Below, one piece after another: positions 24,749 to 26,108 of a stretch of DNA of 26,108 nucleotides. The position numbers were made by a program, and so were the translations under genes. The stretch is from NCBI GenBank assembly GCA_002695185.1, contig NZOF01000098.1, positions 1-26,108 on the forward strand, read 5' to 3'. This DNA comes from Erythrobacter sp. (lineage in GTDB: Bacteria; Pseudomonadota; Alphaproteobacteria; Sphingomonadales; Sphingomonadaceae). Each line of letters begins with the position of its first letter. The first letter of the stretch is position 1. The notes beneath the pieces were generated by a model. It had not been told where the DNA came from and did not search any database. It saw only the letters and a program-made list of their open reading frames with translations.

Positions 24749-25219
24749 TTGAACACCCCTGAATTTGAACTGCGCGTGCTTGATGAACGAGTCAGAGAAT
24801 GGGGCCTTCCCTCGTTTCAGACGGATATGTCGGCAGGTATCGACATGTATGCATGCCTTGATGAGCCACTCGAACTTCAGCCTCAAGCTGATGCGGTGCT
24901 TATCCCAACCGGCGTGGCGATACTTATGAACGACCCTAACATTGTCGCTTTTCTTCTCGCTAGGTCGGGGCTGGGTCACAAAAAGGGTGTCATACTCGGC
25001 CAGTCCGTAGGCACCATCGATGCTGATTATGCCAATCAGATCTTTATTAGCACGTGGCTGCGTACCCCGCCGGGGAGCGATCCGGTCATGATCAATCCGG
25101 GCGATCGCATCGCACAACTCGTCTTCTTGCCTATCCTGCGACCTTCGTTCCGCGTTGTAGAGGAATTTTCAGCCACCACCTCTCGTGGGATGGGTGGGTT
25201 TGGCTCAACCGGTGTTTGA
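24749..25219 (+). CDS. dut: dUTPase, complete, E. coli-type (island copy)
   Basis: The protein is 156 aa, the usual length for a trimeric dUTPase. All five motifs are present: motif 1 SAGIDMYA, 2 ARSGLGHKKGV, 3 GTIDADYANQIFIS with the catalytic Asp and Tyr, 4 [10 protein letters not shown], and 5 [11 protein letters not shown]. It hydrolyses dUTP to dUMP and PPi, keeping uracil out of DNA. The opening ELRVLDERVREWGLPSFQT and the segment ILMNDPNIVAFLLARSGLGH resemble gammaproteobacterial Dut rather than the alphaproteobacterial type. The start is TTG at 24749, preceded by AAGGAA (24738-24743); the nearby ATG at 24744 runs straight into TGA. Its base composition is lower in GC than the genes to the left, consistent with transfer. 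It probably replaces the truncated chromosomal dut downstream. Confidence 0.92.
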   Translation: MNTPEFELRVLDERVREWGLPSFQTDMSAGIDMYACLDEPLELQPQADAVLIPTGVAILMNDPNIVAFLLARSGLGHKKGVILGQSVGTIDADYANQIFISTWLRTPPGSDPVMINPGDRIAQLVFLPILRPSFRVVEEFSATTSRGMGGFGSTGV

Positions 25220-25473
25220 GATCGAAAGGTTTCAGTAGATCACTCCCAGACATTTGGGCGCTCGCCGGCGTTCAAGGATGGGGGCGAATCTGACGGAACT
25301 GAAAGAGGACATTAAAGTGACCAGTGCGGCTCTTAGGCGACAACCCTTCAAGTGGCATCCAAGCGGTGAAGTACCTGGCTTTAGCCCGGTCACCCGCGCT
25401 CCTTGGCTTGCCCGCAGGCGCTTCCTCAGCGACACCAGTGCACTTGGCGAGCGAGTTGCCGCCTTCGGCGGTT

Positions 25474-25518
25474 ACGATCGGTTGACTTCGAAAATAAATT
25501 TCGAAGTCAACCGATCGT
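25474..25518. repeat. Perfect 20-bp inverted repeat (long hairpin)
   Basis: The arm ACGATCGGTTGACTTCGAAA (25474-25493) is followed by the loop ATAAA and then its exact complement (25499-25518). No T-tract follows on either strand, so it is not a standard terminator. It lies in the 424-bp gene-free stretch 25220-25643 between the island dut and the dut remnant, and could be a recombinase or regulatory site. Confidence 0.9.
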
Positions 25519-25565
25519 CCAGAATGGGCGTCGGTCTTACCAACAACCGTCGCGAATCAGGGGTC

Positions 25566-25627
25566 AGGTTCACCCAAAGAAAATGGGTGAACCTACAAAC
25601 ACCCCTATTCCATATAGGGTTCACCCA
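25566..25627. repeat. Three copies of an 11-bp repeat next to the dut junction
   Basis: AGGTTCACCCA (25566-25576) and its exact complement TGGGTGAACCT (25584-25594) form a hairpin with a 7-nt loop. A third copy, GGGTTCACCCA, follows at 25617-25627, and a small palindrome, CCCTAT-TCCAT-ATAGGG (25603-25619), lies between. Repeats of this size, clustered at the edge of an insert, are typical of recombinase or transposase arm-binding sites. That role is inferred. Confidence 0.75.
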
Positions 25628-25649
25628 AACTGGTGACCTGAAGCCTGAC
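25628..25649. other. Probable right junction of the inserted island in dut motif 3
   Basis: Downstream of about 25644 the sequence encodes ordinary alphaproteobacterial dUTPase from the middle of motif 3 (PDYRGELK). The codons just before it (GGT GAC CTG AAG) do not encode the expected GTID, and everything upstream is repeat-rich and not dUTPase-like in any frame. The exact crossover cannot be fixed without the left end of the island. Confidence 0.6.
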
Positions 25650-25829
25650 TATCGCGGCGAATTGAAGATCATCCTCATCAACCTGGGCGACCAGCCCTTC
25701 ACCATCGCGCGGGGCGATCGCATCGCCCAGCTGGTGGTCGCGCCGGTCCAGCTTGCCAGCTTTGCGGAAGTCGATAGTCTGGACGATACCGCCCGGGGAC
25801 AGGGCGGCTTTGGATCGACGGGAGTGTGA
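25644..25829 (+). pseudogene. dut: 3' remnant of the chromosomal dut (alphaproteobacterial type)
   Basis: Sixty-one codons remain: the end of motif 3 ([16 protein letters not shown]), motif 4 ([14 protein letters not shown]) and motif 5 ([15 protein letters not shown]). Motifs 1 and 2 and the catalytic Asp of motif 3 are missing, so the product cannot be an active dUTPase. The open frame continues upstream to an ATG at 25254, but those 130 codons run through the hairpins and show no dUTPase similarity; that fusion is probably accidental. The missing 5' part should lie at the other end of the insert. This copy differs clearly from the complete dut at 24749, so it is not a local duplication. 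Confidence 0.85.
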
Positions 25830-25833
25830 GGCC

Positions 25834-26108
25834 ATGACGATATTGCTTGCCCTGATGCTGGCCGCGACGCCCGCGCCCGCGGCGATGCCGCCGATGCCGC
25901 AGGACCTGAGCAGCGTGCCGGTGATCGACGGATGGCTGGGGCGCAAGATTTCGCCCCGCTGGTCGGAGGATGTGGCGCGCCTGTATCGCAAGGGCGAATG
26001 CGGCGGCGCGGTGCCCTATGAGGGGTCGAACCTGCTGGAGATCGACATGCTGTTCCTGCTGTCGGGCGAGGGCAAGCCGCTGAAGATCGCGCCGGTGAAT
26101 GCGCGCTG
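25834..26108 (+). CDS. Secreted hypothetical protein, 5' part only (runs off the window)
   Basis: The ATG at 25834 starts four bases after the dut remnant stop, and 91 codons are visible without a stop. A short signal peptide is likely (MTILLALMLAATPAPAA). The mature part begins PMPQDLSSVPVIDGWLGRKI and contains RWSEDVARLYRKGECGGAVP then YEGSNLLEIDMLFLLSGEGK. I do not recognise the domain. The tight spacing suggests it was cotranscribed with the original chromosomal dut, so the insertion upstream may have changed its expression. It probably marks resumption of the core chromosome. Confidence 0.7.
   Translation, partial: MTILLALMLAATPAPAAMPPMPQDLSSVPVIDGWLGRKISPRWSEDVARLYRKGECGGAVPYEGSNLLEIDMLFLLSGEGKPLKIAPVNAR

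Noticed and set aside
25474..25627. Integron attC or CRISPR-type repeats
   Set aside because: The hairpins lack the paired RYYYAAC/GTTRRRY core sites of attC, and there is no regular repeat-spacer array.
25254..25643. Upstream extension of the dut remnant as a 191-aa protein
   Set aside because: The added residues run through the perfect hairpins and repeats and show none of the dUTPase motifs; an accidental open frame is more likely than a functional fusion.

Overview
The window looks like a mobile or accessory region of an alphaproteobacterium, most likely a sphingomonad. Support for this is the high GC content, the chrB-chrA-SOD and Czc gene types, and the alphaproteobacterial dUTPase tail followed by a small secreted protein at the right edge. 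The taxon is an inference from gene flavour; no rRNA or tRNA gene was seen.

Layout from left to right. Positions 1-1500 hold what looks like the repeat-bearing end of an IS21-type element, a 70-aa small gene, a hypothetical gene that appears frameshifted near its 3' end, and one copy of an 86-bp degenerate repeat. Positions 1511-6004 form a chromate block: an alginate-export-type outer-membrane protein on the minus strand, divergent from chrB-chrA-chrC (regulator, chromate efflux pump, exported Fe/Mn superoxide dismutase). Positions 6015-13862 form a divalent-metal block. A CsoR/RcnR-family repressor is divergent from an apparent operon encoding a His-tailed MFS exporter, a CzcI-like His-rich small protein and CzcC-CzcB-CzcA. 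Two near-perfect C-tract/G-tract palindromes lie between the repressor and the operon. The second copy of the 86-bp repeat lies just downstream, so the two copies bracket the whole metal cassette in the same orientation.

Positions 14298-24606 look like a defence island. It starts with a HEPN-like protein carrying three zinc ribbons, then a GIY-YIG/T5orf172-type gene broken by one in-frame TAA. A translationally coupled class 2 OLD nuclease/UvrD-like helicase pair (Gabija-like) follows. Last is a less familiar module: a DUF6932-like nucleotidyltransferase-fold protein, an XRE-ImmA/IrrE metallopeptidase, a beta-family protein, and a convergent sce7726-like PD-(D/E)XK nuclease. The module starts from an apparently leaderless promoter that overlaps a palindromic operator. 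I regard it as the best candidate for a little-described system.

The right end is the most telling part. A complete dUTPase gene of the E. coli type (24749-25219) is followed by about 420 bp of hairpins and short repeats. After that comes only the last 61 codons of a different, alphaproteobacterial-type dut (25644-25829), directly followed by an apparently chromosomal secreted-protein gene. The simplest reading is that a genomic island inserted into the chromosomal dut at conserved motif 3, and carries its own dut to replace the function it destroys. No integrase or transposase gene is inside the window; it would have to lie to the left.
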